Shown: positions 34,277-46,203 of the stretch, piece after piece
Position numbering within the stretch: position 1 is the stretch's first letter
Layout of the letters: each line of letters begins with the position of its first letter
Notes under the pieces: model-generated
What the model was told of the DNA's origin: nothing
The model's database searches: none
Seen by the model: the letters and a program-made list of their open reading frames with translations, nothing else
Position numbers and translations under genes: made by a program
From: Botrytis cinerea B05.10
Lineage: Eukaryota; Ascomycota; Leotiomycetes; Helotiales; Sclerotiniaceae
DNA: 64,000 nt
Direction: 5' to 3'
NCBI RefSeq assembly: GCF_000143535.2
Contig: NC_037320.1
Coordinates: 930,001 to 994,000 of the forward strand

Positions 34277-35933
34277 GCGAGTTTTGGGATACCTCGAGCT
34301 TATATACGGAGCCCTCTTGCTGCTCTTACGACATCATGGTATGCAAGAGCTCCTTTTTGGAGAAGGCTTAGCAGGCTCAGCAGGTTGGAAGAAGGACAGT
34401 ACTTCGTAGATGATGTATTTTCATTCCACAACTCACGACTCCACAGCCCCTTATTCTTAAATTTTGAGTAAGACCTCGGAAAATTATTTTATTTCACTGA
34501 TTGGCAATTTCCAAAAAAAAAACACCATTGTAAAAATCCGAGAGATGCTAATAAGCATTGCTTATATTATATCAGGATACATCCATTTCCACAACATCAT
34601 CATTTCTTCAACATCTTTCGATATCTTGGCATCAAATCTCGGATATGAGACTTCCCCTGCTGAGATCTACGAAACAGTGTTGCATCCAACCAGCATAGAT
34701 GTCTCCACCAGGCCACATAGCTACCCACATGCTATCTCAACAAGCGCGGAACATTCGTAATGATCTCTGTCGGTTATGACAACATTCAAGGATTTTCAGG
34801 ATTTTCGAAATTCGAATCTCGGTGAGATTTCTGTTCGGTTATAACTTGTAAGTGATCAATCCGACAGACCCGAAGAGGGACAACATGTACCCACAAAAGG
34901 AACGATTATGTGAAGGAAAGCATTCGAAAGTATCCCAGAGTATCCTTCGTAAAGGTTTCAAGCTGGAAATTTCTCAGAAACACGAGCGGAAAGCAAAGAC
35001 GTTTTATGGGCGATAAAGGCATTGCGAAGAGGGGAACCGACAGACCCATGCTCTTTCTCATGCCCAAGGGATGTTTAATAAGGGGGCAAATAGAAGGCTT
35101 GGGAGAGCACAACTTATTCTCGCGTTGACTAGGGATTTCGTTGCAAGCTGTGCTCTTGCACAATTATCGCCCACTTTCTATTTGACTGGCCTGCATTGCC
35201 TGCATATAACACATGCAACATGTCAGAATCGGAGAGGGAACAAGGTAGTGAAGGGGAAAGTAATACGTACGGCATGTGTAGCTATAAATAGAACGTTGTT
35301 GGTTAATTGGATGCTTGGTATCAATCCATTGCGAGGCCTTGATAAGGGGAGGGGAAGGGAGGGCACGGGGGGGCTGATGAATGAGAGGAAGGCTGTGCCG
35401 GTACAGACAGTCTTGTGGATGCATGGATATATGCACACATACATGTATATAATCTATCGTACAGGATGTCCAATGAAGTGGTGAAGGGACGTGTGGTGGA
35501 GATGGATGGGTAATAGCACTGAGGACAGGTACTCTGTAGTGAGCATATGGTGTTGTGTATATATCAGGTATTCAAACATACCTCCACGGCCAGTAGATCC
35601 CTCCTCTGCTCTATCCAGCCCTTTCCTTCCCATCAATACCAAATGGCGTGCGTGCTTGGACTTCTTCTGAGTCTAAAGTGCCGGCCGGTATGAATGGCGG
35701 ACTTTCTTTAGTATCTTTGATGCATGCACGTTCGTTCGTTTGGACCCTGGATATTGGATATTGGGTATTGGAAGCTGCCGATGTCTGGGTCCGGAACATA
35801 TCCTTTCCCTATGTGCTTGTTGCTCCTCGGATGTTGACGATCGCTTTTTGGATGTATATACATGTGTGTATATATATGTATGTATGTATACATACTACTG
35901 TGCACTTTGTATGGCACCGACACAATATAATAT

Positions 35934-36020
35934 ACGTGGTATTGAGTTGTATTGTATTGTATTGAGTTGTGCTGTGTTGAGTTGTGTCGTATTGAGTGTG
36001 CTCTCTTGTATTGTGTTGCA
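35934..36020. repeat. GTATT/GTTGT pentamer-rich tract
   Basis: Interspersed GTATT, GAGTT and GTTGT pentamers over about 85 bp in non-coding DNA. Confidence 0.7.
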
Positions 36021-37287
36021 TCGCCCTCATCCCTATCTTTTTGTGCATTCCCATGCATCGATTGGGAATGCCATTGATCCCCCCGACAGACAAGATAGAA
36101 GAGTCTAGATATTGCCATCATCTCCCTCCTCGTCAGTAGATATCAAAGCAGAAAGACCAACGACACATGTCCAATAGAACGATCCTTTCCCATCAATTAA
36201 TCCTAGATCCAGCCTCATTGAGTTAAACTCAGGGTCAACGACTAACCTGACGCTCGCTCACTCAATCGTCACCCATCCCGTCACTCACCCATCACGCCTC
36301 GCTATCAAAATCCACGTTTTTAATTGATTGAACCATGTTGATTTTATCGTGATTTGGTCTTTTAATTTCTAAATTTCTTTTTCTCTTGTTCTCTTGTCTG
36401 CTCCTCCTTCTCGTCCGCTCTCCTCACTTTCTTCTTTCTGTCTCGTGCATCTTTATCTCACCAGCACCACCATCGTCGTCGTACATCCTCTGCCTCTCTC
36501 CTCTTTTTCTGCCCCATCAAAAATACTCCTCGTAACGGAAACCGCGACATAAATTCGACAATCGTTTGTGCATACACCCATACACCCATACATCCATACA
36601 TATTTACTTACTTCCATACGATACTTTCCATACAACGTCCGACATCCTTTGCCATTCCACTTTCTCCCAGCAGATACGACATTTTTATATCGTGCTTAAT
36701 TAACTTGCGACAATCCCGGAAGTGCCTATCGTAACCTTACCACGACCACCACCACGACCACCCACCACTACCACCACCCACCACTTTCATATTCACATTC
36801 GCTTTCACGTCAACTACGCGGATTTGCAAAAAGAAACACCAACCCAACCCAATCAATACCTCCTACTTCTTGGGACATTCGCCTCGATTCGTTGCAATCC
36901 AGTTCAACCTCTATCCAATTACTTCCTTTTCTATAATTCTGGTCTCCCGCCAGAAAGAAGAGGGCAAAAAGTATCCACAATCGTTTAAATTCGAGAAATT
37001 GTGAAACGGAAGATTCGGGCTTCGTCCTCCAACAACCTTCCTTAACCTACCACCCTAGCTTTGGGAAAACATATCCGATTCCAGAAGGAATTCAATCTTG
37101 CATATTTACTCAGCCTCATCAAGTCAGTCAACATCTCTGCAGGTCAGAGAACGCGCGACTAATCTGTCACTCGTTTGTTTGTGTGTTCGTTTGTTTGAAT
37201 CCTCATTTGTAGAAAGAAAAAAAAAAGAATGGCAATGTTCATCTAAATTCTGCTACATTTCTCTGCTCTACGCAGTCTGTTGCGGCC

Positions 37288-40200
37288 ATGCATGGTTCTA
37301 CCTTGACAATGCCTCCGGTCTTCGAATCGAAGACCACTTTCCCTCGTTCTCACTCTTCTTCCAATATTCCCGATTTAGTTAATGTTGAGTACAAGAGGTC
37401 TTCCGTTCACAGCGATACCGAACTTCCACGATCTGCGAGTTTTAGCACCCTCCCAACTATTGAAGATGCGAGTACCGACTATAATGAAGGGGAACTACAT
37501 AGACTGAACTCTGCCGCGAGCACCCCATCTTTTCCATTCCCACAAACAGAAGCACCGTCACCAAAATCAAATTCCATCCAAGAAGGAAAATCGACCAATC
37601 GACTCAGGAAGGAAGACAAGTCAAAGAATGAGAGAGTTGGGAGGAGACAATCATTGGTGGCACGCCCAAAGTCTTGGATTCAAAAGGTGAAGGGGTCTCC
37701 CGAGAGAAACCCCGCTCCTGAATATCCCAATTCAACGCCAGATGAAGTACCCCCAGTGCCGCAGATTTCCAAGGCTTCCAGAGACAAGACGAAATCTGTA
37801 TCAGAATCTTTTGCTACGTTTGCACGAAAGTCTTGGATTTCGTCATCATCAAGATCGCCATCCCCAAGTAATCGAAAAGCGGGAAAACAAATTGAGGACG
37901 ATGGGAGACATGAAGGGCCATCAAAAATGGCGACCACGATCCTTGCCCCTCCGGCAGTCGTCCCCGCGAAATTCGACCACACAGTTGAGGATACCGATAG
38001 TCTGTCAAAACCACCTCCTGTGAAGAGGAATTCAACTCTTCGAAAGATCAGGCAAAGGCCGACGAGCATACTGGGTATCGGGAGCTTCGGTTCCGTCAAT
38101 TCATCCACTAGCAGTCTACCAGGTAGCTCAATAGACAACAGATCTACTCCGAGGACTTCAATTGACAAAGTGCCTCCGCTACCCAAAAATTTCTCCACGG
38201 AAAAGCTGCTAAGTGTTGAGACACCACGAAAACGAGATGAACTTTGGCAGGCTTTCCGAGGGCTAGAGAACGATTACTCTAAATTTCAATCTAAATCACT
38301 TTCGTTAAAAACCAACGTCGTTCGCTCTACATTATTACCATTCCTTCGAAATAACATCAACCACCCATCCAATAGATCTCTTCGCCCGGAAGATATCGAT
38401 AGAAGAATAAACATCTTTAATAAATGGTGGCTTGGGCTTCTAGAAGTACTAGATGGGCGTGCAAATCAAATAGTATCTGGTGTAGATCGCCCTGTACTAC
38501 TTGAAGCCATCGTGATGATCATGACACGGCCAGAATGGAGACTCGGACCATCGCAATTCTCGCCCCTATCCGAAAGATCTCCTAACCGATCACCTGAGCG
38601 CACTGAGCGCATGTCTATACGTGGGAGAAAATCTTCCAGCTCCTTGAACTCATCAGGGTCACAATTTTTAGCCGAGTCCGTCTATCACAATGTCAGGAAT
38701 TTGTTTATTCAAAACTTAACATCGCAGATGCACTTTGTGGTTGCTAAAATGTCACTGAGACATGCTCCTGCAAGTTTGGTCACATTTTGTGGAAAGGCTG
38801 CTGCTTATGCTTTCTTTTTTGTGCCTGGCATTGCAGAAATACTGGTTCGAATATGGAAAATACCGGCTGAGACTTTAAAACGTGTTGCTGAGGAGTTGGG
38901 TTTACCAAAACGACCCAATAAAGCAGAAACTGAAGAAGTTACTGCCACATTTCCGCCGAATGTTCGAGTGCTGGGTTGGACGTCAGTAATGACAATGTCT
39001 AACCAGCTCCGGAAAAATCCTACATTGTCAATTCTCGTTTCCAAGATACCATGGTACGGTCCGTGGGTTGCTAGATGGTGCGGACGAGATAGTGATCTTT
39101 TCTATGTCTTTTCGAAACATTATCATATCTTGGCCGAGCAATTTATGCCTTCAGATCTTCCGTTTGCAAGCAAAGCACGCGCGCCAGGATTTGTTTTGGT
39201 GCAAGCACAAATTCTGACTGCTCTAGATGCTACAATTCATCGTCAACCAGCAGTTGAAGCACTTCCAATTACCTTTGACGATGTACTTGCAGGTGCCGAT
39301 GCATCTGCTGCTGCTTTACCTCTCCCCTCTACGAATTCAGCCAGGCTAATGGCCGAAAATCGCTTAATTATGTTACTTCGAGATTTCCTTTCTGAGAGAC
39401 CTGCCGACTTCGAACCTGCTCGAATGACTTTTGCCCAGGCTTTTAGCAAAATGATGCAAGCTGCAGCACAAAGGACGTCTTTGTATGATCATAATGCATG
39501 TTTCGTTTTGTGCGACTTTATGGATGAAGCACTTTCACTATTTGTTCGATTTCATCATGCTCATGAATTTGAAGACGATTTCATCGAATGGCACTTTTGG
39601 CTGGATGTTTGCAGAAAGATTCTAGAGAGCCAGAACAGCATGTCTGAAATTCGTCTATTCGCATTCCTCTATTCTGCCTGGAATCTCGTCACAAACAATG
39701 AGACTCGAAAGGAGATTCTGTGTTTGGAGTGGTTGCTTACCGAGGAGACATTTGACAAATTCTTCAATCATTGGTGTCCCATGGTCCGAGCATATTACAT
39801 GCGCTTGCTATGTTGGAGATTGTGCCGCGAGGATGGGGAAGCTACTGATCTTGATACGTGAGTCACATTCTATTCACCTTTCGTGAGGCACATTGACTAA
39901 TCAAACCACAGAAAAATCTTCGGTATTGTTTCCTCGCGGATCAAGGGTACCTGGGCAAATTATCTTTTCCTCAAACAAACTGCTGAGACTTCCGACCTTC
40001 TTCCTCCATCTACGACACCTTGTTTTCCAGCACCTGGCCGACGACTTCTTATCATCCGTAATGATACACAAATGCCTGCGCCAAGTCTTTTTCTAGGGTT
40101 CGATGGCTTAATGGCAACTAATAACGCTTCAAATCTACCTCGAAAACCGTCTAGTGCATACAAAAGACAGTCACTTTTAGGAGATCTGACACAACTAGAA

Positions 40201-40854
40201 AACAAAGAAAACGAAAATGAACCTCCCAAACCTGCTAGCGAAACGCCCACTACTCCAAGCAAGAGGAGATGGACGTTTATGGGGAAAATTATCCCATCTC
40301 TATCATCTTCATCTGAAGCAGCTGCTTCTCCTTCCACATCCGTCAAGCCTGCAACAGAAAAGAAAGCACTGGAGGAAGCAAGAAAAGCTACATCTGTGGC
40401 AAGAACTAGACCAGCCCTTCGTTCCAAGAATTCAAGTGACAGCGAAACCCCTCCAGCTACCGCATCTCATCGTGCCTATAGCTTTAAATTTTCCTTGGAA
40501 TGGGCTCAAAATTTCGAAAAAGCGCATTCAATCCTTCAAAATGGTGCAGCTGGTTCTAATGTTTCAAATGAAAGAAAACTTACACCGCCTCGTCTTCCTG
40601 CCCCAGCTCATGCATGGCTTGGTGCTCGAGTTCCAGGAGTGAGTAAGGAAGTAGCACCTCAGGATCCAAAACTTGCGGGAAGAGATAGATTTGCAAGATC
40701 GAAATACGCGGGTAGGGCGTTGGCGGAATGGATGCTGATTGTTGGGGAGTGCAATAATTTTGTTGAGAGGAGAAGATCGGAGGGAGTACCAGCCCTGAAA
40801 TGGGTGGAGGTTCCTACTTTGGGTGTAGAGGGATTTAGGAAATTTACTGCATAA
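37288..40854 (+). CDS. DUF1765 (UPF0592) family protein
   Basis: Exons 37288-39857 and 39912-40854 (intron 39858-39911, GTGAGT...CACAG) give 1170 residues. The N-terminal 300 residues are Ser/Pro/Lys-rich and disordered. The conserved part starts near DELWQAFRGLENDYSKF and includes LLPFLRNNINHPSN, INIFNKWWLGLLEVLDG, FVVAKMSLRHAPASLVTF, VRVLGWTSVMTMSN, EWHFWLDVCRKIL and the CLEWLLTEETFDKFFNHW block. The last 260 residues are again low-complexity, then VPGVSKEVAP and SKYAGRALAEWMLIVGEC at the end. S. pombe SPAC7D4.03c belongs to this family, annotated as a possible membrane protein; no molecular role is established. Splicing restores an uninterrupted C-terminal third. Confidence 0.9.
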
Positions 40855-42666
40855 GAAATGATGCAGTGATGATGAAGCACGATCTGTCTAACTTTGACTA
40901 GAATGGACGGATCAGAAGATCATGGGAGGGGTATTCTTTTGTACAGGGGATGAAAGTAGTGGAACTGGATATAACTGCACTGTTGATCCGAAAGGAGTGA
41001 AGTGGTAATTATTGAGTGGGATGAAAAAGTATGAGATGGTTGGATAATGAGTACTGTCATAGATACTCCACTGCTTTTTTTTTGGTTCGAGCAATAGGAA
41101 CTTTTGATTGATTGATTGGACATGGATTGGAGGATTGGAATGGATACACTCCTTCTTAGCGTATATGAAATACATATTAGATACCTGCATAGCAAATGGT
41201 GTTGGGCATTTTCTTCTTACCTTTTACGGCTCTTGGGTGGTGTGGTTGCATTGCATTGCGTTTCTTTTCTTTATCCATATTTCATAGAAGACTTTTTGTT
41301 TTTTTCTTTTTTTTTCTTTTTTTTATAGCTAGCTCGTTTGCATATATGTGAGTGTTTGGTTTCTTTTGTTGGATATGGTATGATGTGGGAATAGAAGTGG
41401 AAGGGAGACTGGGAGATGGGAGGGTATTGGAAGGATGATTATAGATGGGGATGGGGATTGTGGAATAAGGTTGTTTGAGGGAAGAAGATGAGGAAGGAAT
41501 GGTGAAAATGAGTGATGGAAGAGAAGGATGGAAAAGAGGGTTATTTAAGATGGATATGGAGGGGATAGGTGATGGGGTATATGGTATTGAATATCATAGA
41601 TTCGGATAGGATACGATAGGATAGTATAGTTGGAGTGCAATATATGGGATGGCATGGCATGGGATAGGTGCATGGATACATCTGATAGGTGGATTTTTGA
41701 GAATCGAATGAATGGACTTGAGTCTGCTATTTGCTTTTTTAGTGGTTGATTTTCACTCTTTGTGTTTTTTTTTTTCGTGGGTATTGTGTATGTGTGTTTG
41801 TGTGTGTGGTGTATGTATGTTTGTGTGTGTGTGTGCGTGTATTGAAAGTGTGATGTGATATACATGAATGAAACTATATATGTGTATGTTTGTATTCATG
41901 CTATAGTTATGTAAAATTTAAAAAAATACAATCATTGAGATTAATAAATAGTTTTTGAGGAAAGAAAACAGAAGGGGGAAAAAAGGATATGTGGGTATGT
42001 GGGCATATTAGTATGGTAGCATGTTATGTTACCTTCTTGTCTGTATGGTGTATATATAGTGTATGGTGGAATGAACAAGTAAATGAATAGTTAAATTTGG
42101 AGAGGAAGAGAGAGAGAGAGAGAGTAACTATCTTTCATAAAAGAGGAGGAGGAGAAGAAGAAGAAAAAGAAAAATTCAATTCATGATCAGTTTACTGGCT
42201 CCACAGCCGCTTGTTCAAGATGTAGAAGGAGATGAAGGAGATGAAACACATCATATATCGCGTGGCAAGATTGGATGGATGATGGTCGGGAGGTCATGAA
42301 CGAACCTCAATTTCGATTTCAATATCGATTTCAATCTCAATTTCCATCTCTCCACCTCTCCATCTCACATTGATATTGATATCAATAGTCCTGAAATTCT
42401 AATTCACTAATGGAATATGAAATAGTAGACTATGACTAGGTAGGTACTTTACTCTACTCTGCGCCGCTCTGCTGTATCTGCATCTGTGTCCGTATCTGAT
42501 TTCCAATATAATTGATTCTTCAACTTCACAATTCAAATGGACGTCGTGCTTTGAGAAGTCTATATTCGGATTCCTGAGATTTCTTGTCCTGATGTGCGAT
42601 CTTTTTGGGGTTTTATTCCATTCCATTCCATCAAGTAGATAAATCCGCAGCTCTCCTACCCTATCC
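40855..42666. other. Convergent 1.8-kb spacer, simple repeats only
   Basis: A+T-rich with TG-rich tracts (41762-41840), a GA run (42107-42125) and GATTTCAAT-like repeats at 42312-42352. No coding frame is supported. Confidence 0.55.
41762..41840. repeat. TG-rich microsatellite tract
   Basis: Alternating TG runs interrupted by TATG after a T-homopolymer, about 80 bp, non-coding. Confidence 0.75.
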
Positions 42667-45300
42667 TCACCTCTCCAAGCGAATTTTCCTCCCCTTCCTC
42701 TTTCCCTCGCCTCCACTCCACGTTCTCCATATCCAATTTTCTGCCTCCCCATCTTCCCCTTCCCCATCCCGTTCATCCTCTCCCAACAACACACGATCAA
42801 TAATCACATCGTCCCTCAATAGCGGATCAACCTCCTCTCCTTTCCCCTGGCTCCCTACCGCCATAAAAATCCTCTTCTCCCAATCCTCCATATCTATTTT
42901 CTTCCGTCCCTTGCGCGCGCGTCTCTCGGTCTTCTCTGCCAATTCCGCATACGCTTTAGGGGTTCCTTGTAAATGGAGTTTGTGCGCATATCGTCTATCT
43001 CTAATTTTTTGCAGGTCGGATATTCTTTTTGCTTCTTCGGTATCTTCATCATCTTCTTTATGGTGATGTTCTCTCCCGTCTTGTCCCAATCCGATTTCTT
43101 CCAAGCTGGGGAACTCCTTCAGGCTGATTTTCGAATGACTGTATCTGGGTTTCGTTTTTAGGGTCGGGAATTTGGTGCCGGTTGTCGGGTCTACGGCATT
43201 GAGCATTTTGTTGAAGGGTGGGGGGAGAGGTTTGTTGTTATCTTTTTCGGGGTATGCTTTGATGAAGTCTGGACGGCCGGGAGGTTCGAGGAAGTTTTCT
43301 GGGAGAGGCCCGAGCTGGCGACGATGTTTGGTTTTCGGTTTGGGTTTTGGAGGAATATCGAAGTTGAGGATGAGAGGAGCGGAAGCTTTGCCCCGCCAGC
43401 CGGGAACTTGGTCTTCGGGAACGGATTTGAGGATGGAGGGGGTGTAGAGGGGAAGGATGGGTCGCCAGGGACTAGAGGGGGAGAAGATATCGTATTCGCG
43501 TTTTGCGTTCGTGGGGGGTGGGGAGACGGATTGTTGTTTCCAACCCGGAACTTGATCGGGGGCAACTTCTTTGAAGATTTCTGGGGAGGTAGGTGGAAGG
43601 AGGGGTATCCAGGGACTGTCGGGGGCCTTGACATCGTATTCGCGTTTCGTTCTATCAGATCTTGAAACAATAGCTTGTTGTTTCCAGCCCGGAACTTGAT
43701 CAGGAGCGACTTCTTTGAGAATTTCTGGAGAAGTCAAGGGGAGAAGAGGAAACCAGGGACTATCTGGTGCGTTTATATCATATTCACGAGACTTGAGCTT
43801 TTTGTGTTTAGCTATGGCGTGTTGATCCCATCCTGGAACTTGACCGGGAAGAACTTCCTTGAGGATCTCTGGAGAGGTTAGGGGAAGCAGAGGAAGCCAT
43901 GGACTATCTGGTGCGGTGATATCATACTCGCGCTTGAATTTTTGAGAGGGGGACGTTGCTGTAGAGATGGGTTGAAGAGTAGTAGTTGGCTCCACATAAC
44001 CTGGAACTGCGCCAGAAGGTACTTGTGTCCAGAATTCAGGCTCCTCAAGTGTTAGAGATGCCCAAGGATTAGGGTTAGCTGTGGTTGAAGCTCTACTTGG
44101 GTAAGCAAAGGTACCCGATGGTAGAATGTAACTTTCTGTGCCAGTAGGGCCGGCAATAGGAATAGTTGGAGGGTCAGGAGGCAAGCCGAACGATTGAGTG
44201 AGAGTTGGTAGTTCACTTGGGTAGGCGAAAGTACCAGGTGGTAAAACGTAACTTTCGGTACCAGTAGGACCCACAATAGGAGGAATTGTTGGAGGGTCGG
44301 GAGGTAAACCAAATGATTTGGTGGTGGTTGATGATTCGATAATTGTTGAAAGAGAGATGATTGGTATCTTGCTCGTTGTAGAGAATCCAGGAACTGACGA
44401 AATACTAGAAGTGAAGCGAGTTGAGCTAGAAGATGTCGATTTAGAAATTGACGAAGATTTTTGACTGCTCGTTTGCGTCGTCAAACTCAAGAGTTTAGAT
44501 GAAGATGTAGTCCCCGACTGTGAGGCCGAGATAGATGACTTAACAGAAGACTTCAATGAAGAAGTAAATGTCGTTTTCGCAGATGTCGTCGACGTAGGAT
44601 TCATCTTTTTCAACTCATATATCTGCATATGAAGTACTCCGCCCACAATACCCCCACAATATTTGCCATAATTAGACGGGCAGGTCGATTGACAAAATGA
44701 AGCGGTTTTAACGGAAAGTATTGAGATGTAATTGGAACACCAGCAAAATCCAGGCTCTATGCCGGCATAGCGGTAGGGTATTCCATTTTGCCCCGAGATA
44801 GAACATGCATTCACACAACTCCGAATCGTGTCCGCGGCAGGCCCAGTCAAATTGAGCAGTGGAGAGCCCAAAGGTTTTCCCCGAGTACCATCTTCAAAGC
44901 ATCCGAAATTATCATATGTACCAACGTTGGTTGTTACTGATAATACACTTCCCGTATTAAAAAAGCCTCCATCGCGAGGTAATGTTTCTCCACGCTTGAC
45001 AGGCTCATCAACCAGGCCGAGATGTGACAATTCAGGCAGTGGAACTTCTTTCTCAAATTGATGAAGCACCTCGTAACAAGATTTGAATAACTGGTTGTCA
45101 GATGGGTCGGTGCCCAAACACGGTGATGCAAATGAAGGAATAGGGATAGTGCTAGAGACTAGAAATTGTATGCAAAAGTCTTTGGCGTTGTTGGGCTCTG
45201 ATGAGAGTGCATCTAGACAAACATTGATGGCACTGAATGATTGAGACGAAGTGACTGAAATAATGCCTAGAGAAGCTATAAACAGATTTGATAGAATCAT
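42667..45300 (-). CDS. Secreted WSC-domain protein with four Kex2-type tandem repeats
   Basis: One exon; start placed at 45300 because MILSNLFIASLGIISVTSSQ is a clear signal peptide (877 residues), although the frame is open further upstream. An N-terminal four-Cys segment is followed by a WSC domain at about 128-225 with the usual eight Cys (FGCFED, CVNAC, FCWCSN, YCGG). A Ser/Thr mucin-like stalk and two copies of an SFGLPPDPPTIP-GPTGTESY unit come next. Then four units of exactly 48 residues occupy about 456-647, each beginning (K)R-EYD and containing SPW, LTSPEI and QVPGW. The C-terminus is Lys/Glu-rich and partly helical. WSC domains bind wall glycans. Three units start at Lys-Arg, the Kex2 cleavage motif, so release of peptides in the Golgi is plausible but unproved. 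Confidence 0.88.
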   Translation of the reverse strand: MILSNLFIASLGIISVTSSQSFSAINVCLDALSSEPNNAKDFCIQFLVSSTIPIPSFASPCLGTDPSDNQLFKSCYEVLHQFEKEVPLPELSHLGLVDEPVKRGETLPRDGGFFNTGSVLSVTTNVGTYDNFGCFEDGTRGKPLGSPLLNLTGPAADTIRSCVNACSISGQNGIPYRYAGIEPGFCWCSNYISILSVKTASFCQSTCPSNYGKYCGGIVGGVLHMQIYELKKMNPTSTTSAKTTFTSSLKSSVKSSISASQSGTTSSSKLLSLTTQTSSQKSSSISKSTSSSSTRFTSSISSVPGFSTTSKIPIISLSTIIESSTTTKSFGLPPDPPTIPPIVGPTGTESYVLPPGTFAYPSELPTLTQSFGLPPDPPTIPIAGPTGTESYILPSGTFAYPSRASTTANPNPWASLTLEEPEFWTQVPSGAVPGYVEPTTTLQPISTATSPSQKFKREYDITAPDSPWLPLLPLTSPEILKEVLPGQVPGWDQHAIAKHKKLKSREYDINAPDSPWFPLLPLTSPEILKEVAPDQVPGWKQQAIVSRSDRTKREYDVKAPDSPWIPLLPPTSPEIFKEVAPDQVPGWKQQSVSPPPTNAKREYDIFSPSSPWRPILPLYTPSILKSVPEDQVPGWRGKASAPLILNFDIPPKPKPKTKHRRQLGPLPENFLEPPGRPDFIKAYPEKDNNKPLPPPFNKMLNAVDPTTGTKFPTLKTKPRYSHSKISLKEFPSLEEIGLGQDGREHHHKEDDEDTEEAKRISDLQKIRDRRYAHKLHLQGTPKAYAELAEKTERRARKGRKKIDMEDWEKRIFMAVGSQGKGEEVDPLLRDDVIIDRVLLGEDERDGEGEDGEAENWIWRTWSGGEGKRKGRKIRLER
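43360..43935 (-). repeat. Tandem 144-bp coding repeat, four units
   Basis: Unit starts on the minus strand are 43935, 43791, 43647 and 43503, an exact 144-bp (48-codon) period with no indels between the units. Upstream at about 44060-43970 a diverged fifth unit is seen (PWASL...PEFWTQVPSG). Confidence 0.9.
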
Positions 45301-46203
45301 AATGTTGGATATTGAAGACCTGCTACTGATTCTACATGACAGCAATAGATGTATGATATCTATGAGGGCAACCTGATTATAACTAAGACGCATATCTTGG
45401 GGCTTAGCGCTATGAAGAGTTGGAATGCTCAAGTAGAAATGCAGTTCACATCTGGAAAGAATGTTTCATATCGCGGCACTTCCGCTATGAGCTACTAGAA
45501 TTCATCCCTAGGACAAAATTCCACAAAGTATTACACTCTGCAATGTTAACGAGAAATCAACTTACTCAAAATCTTGTGCTAATGCCAAAGATTGTCCACT
45601 TGGGCCTCGTTATGAGTTTCTACTTCGACAACATCACTTGATTGAGTTAAATAACACAACCATAATTGGCGTTGGAGTGACGTGGCGACATGGTCGTCCA
45701 TGTGCTGATTCCTGAAGAATGTTGATTTAAAGACACGCGCTCACCACCATACTTCCGGAATGTATCCATTCACTCGGTTTATATTTGACTGTAAGCCGAG
45801 TTCAAGATATTATAGCTGATACGAGGTTACTCCATACTGCACCATGCTTCTACGGTAGACAAGAAACGGTTTAGCTGTTAATTAAGGCGCGATAGACTCC
45901 TGACGCGTATTCACGCAGTCACGTGCACTCCAGGAATGACGCTAAGATATGACTAGCTCGATTCAAGCTATCGCGATTTTGATTTCAATTGTTCTTGTCG
46001 TTTGGTGTTGTGACATGAATTTCATCGATAATGAATTTCAACGATAGCACCATTGGATTTGTACATGTTTTCACCACCAGACTTTAAAAAAGGCCATTGT
46101 AAACTTGCTTAAAGTTGACAGCCCACCAATAGACGAAGCAAGGTTTTACGTCTACGACAGCTTCGCGATCGTAAATCAAATTCTATCACTCCTCTCCATT
46201 CCT
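45301..46203. other. Divergent promoter region, WSC gene and cyclin
   Basis: 903 bp between two divergent start codons. No coding frame before 46204 has an ATG joined to either gene. No regulatory site recognised with confidence. Confidence 0.55.

Larger units (their letters stand above)
33105..37287. other. 4.2-kb spacer with repeats and one Cys-rich candidate frame
   Basis: Contains a TGTGTATTC-type minisatellite (33797-33902), a Cys-rich minus-strand frame (33953-34276, listed), a TATG/TGTA-rich tract (35850-35895) and a GTATT/GTTGT pentamer tract (35934-36020). The last 700 bp look like the long pyrimidine-rich leader of the DUF1765 gene. A Pro/Thr/His frame at 36722-36988 is probably an upstream ORF. 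Confidence 0.4.

Noticed and set aside
36722..36988. Pro/Thr/His-rich frame before the DUF1765 gene
   Set aside because: Simple-sequence composition in a long leader; at best an upstream ORF.
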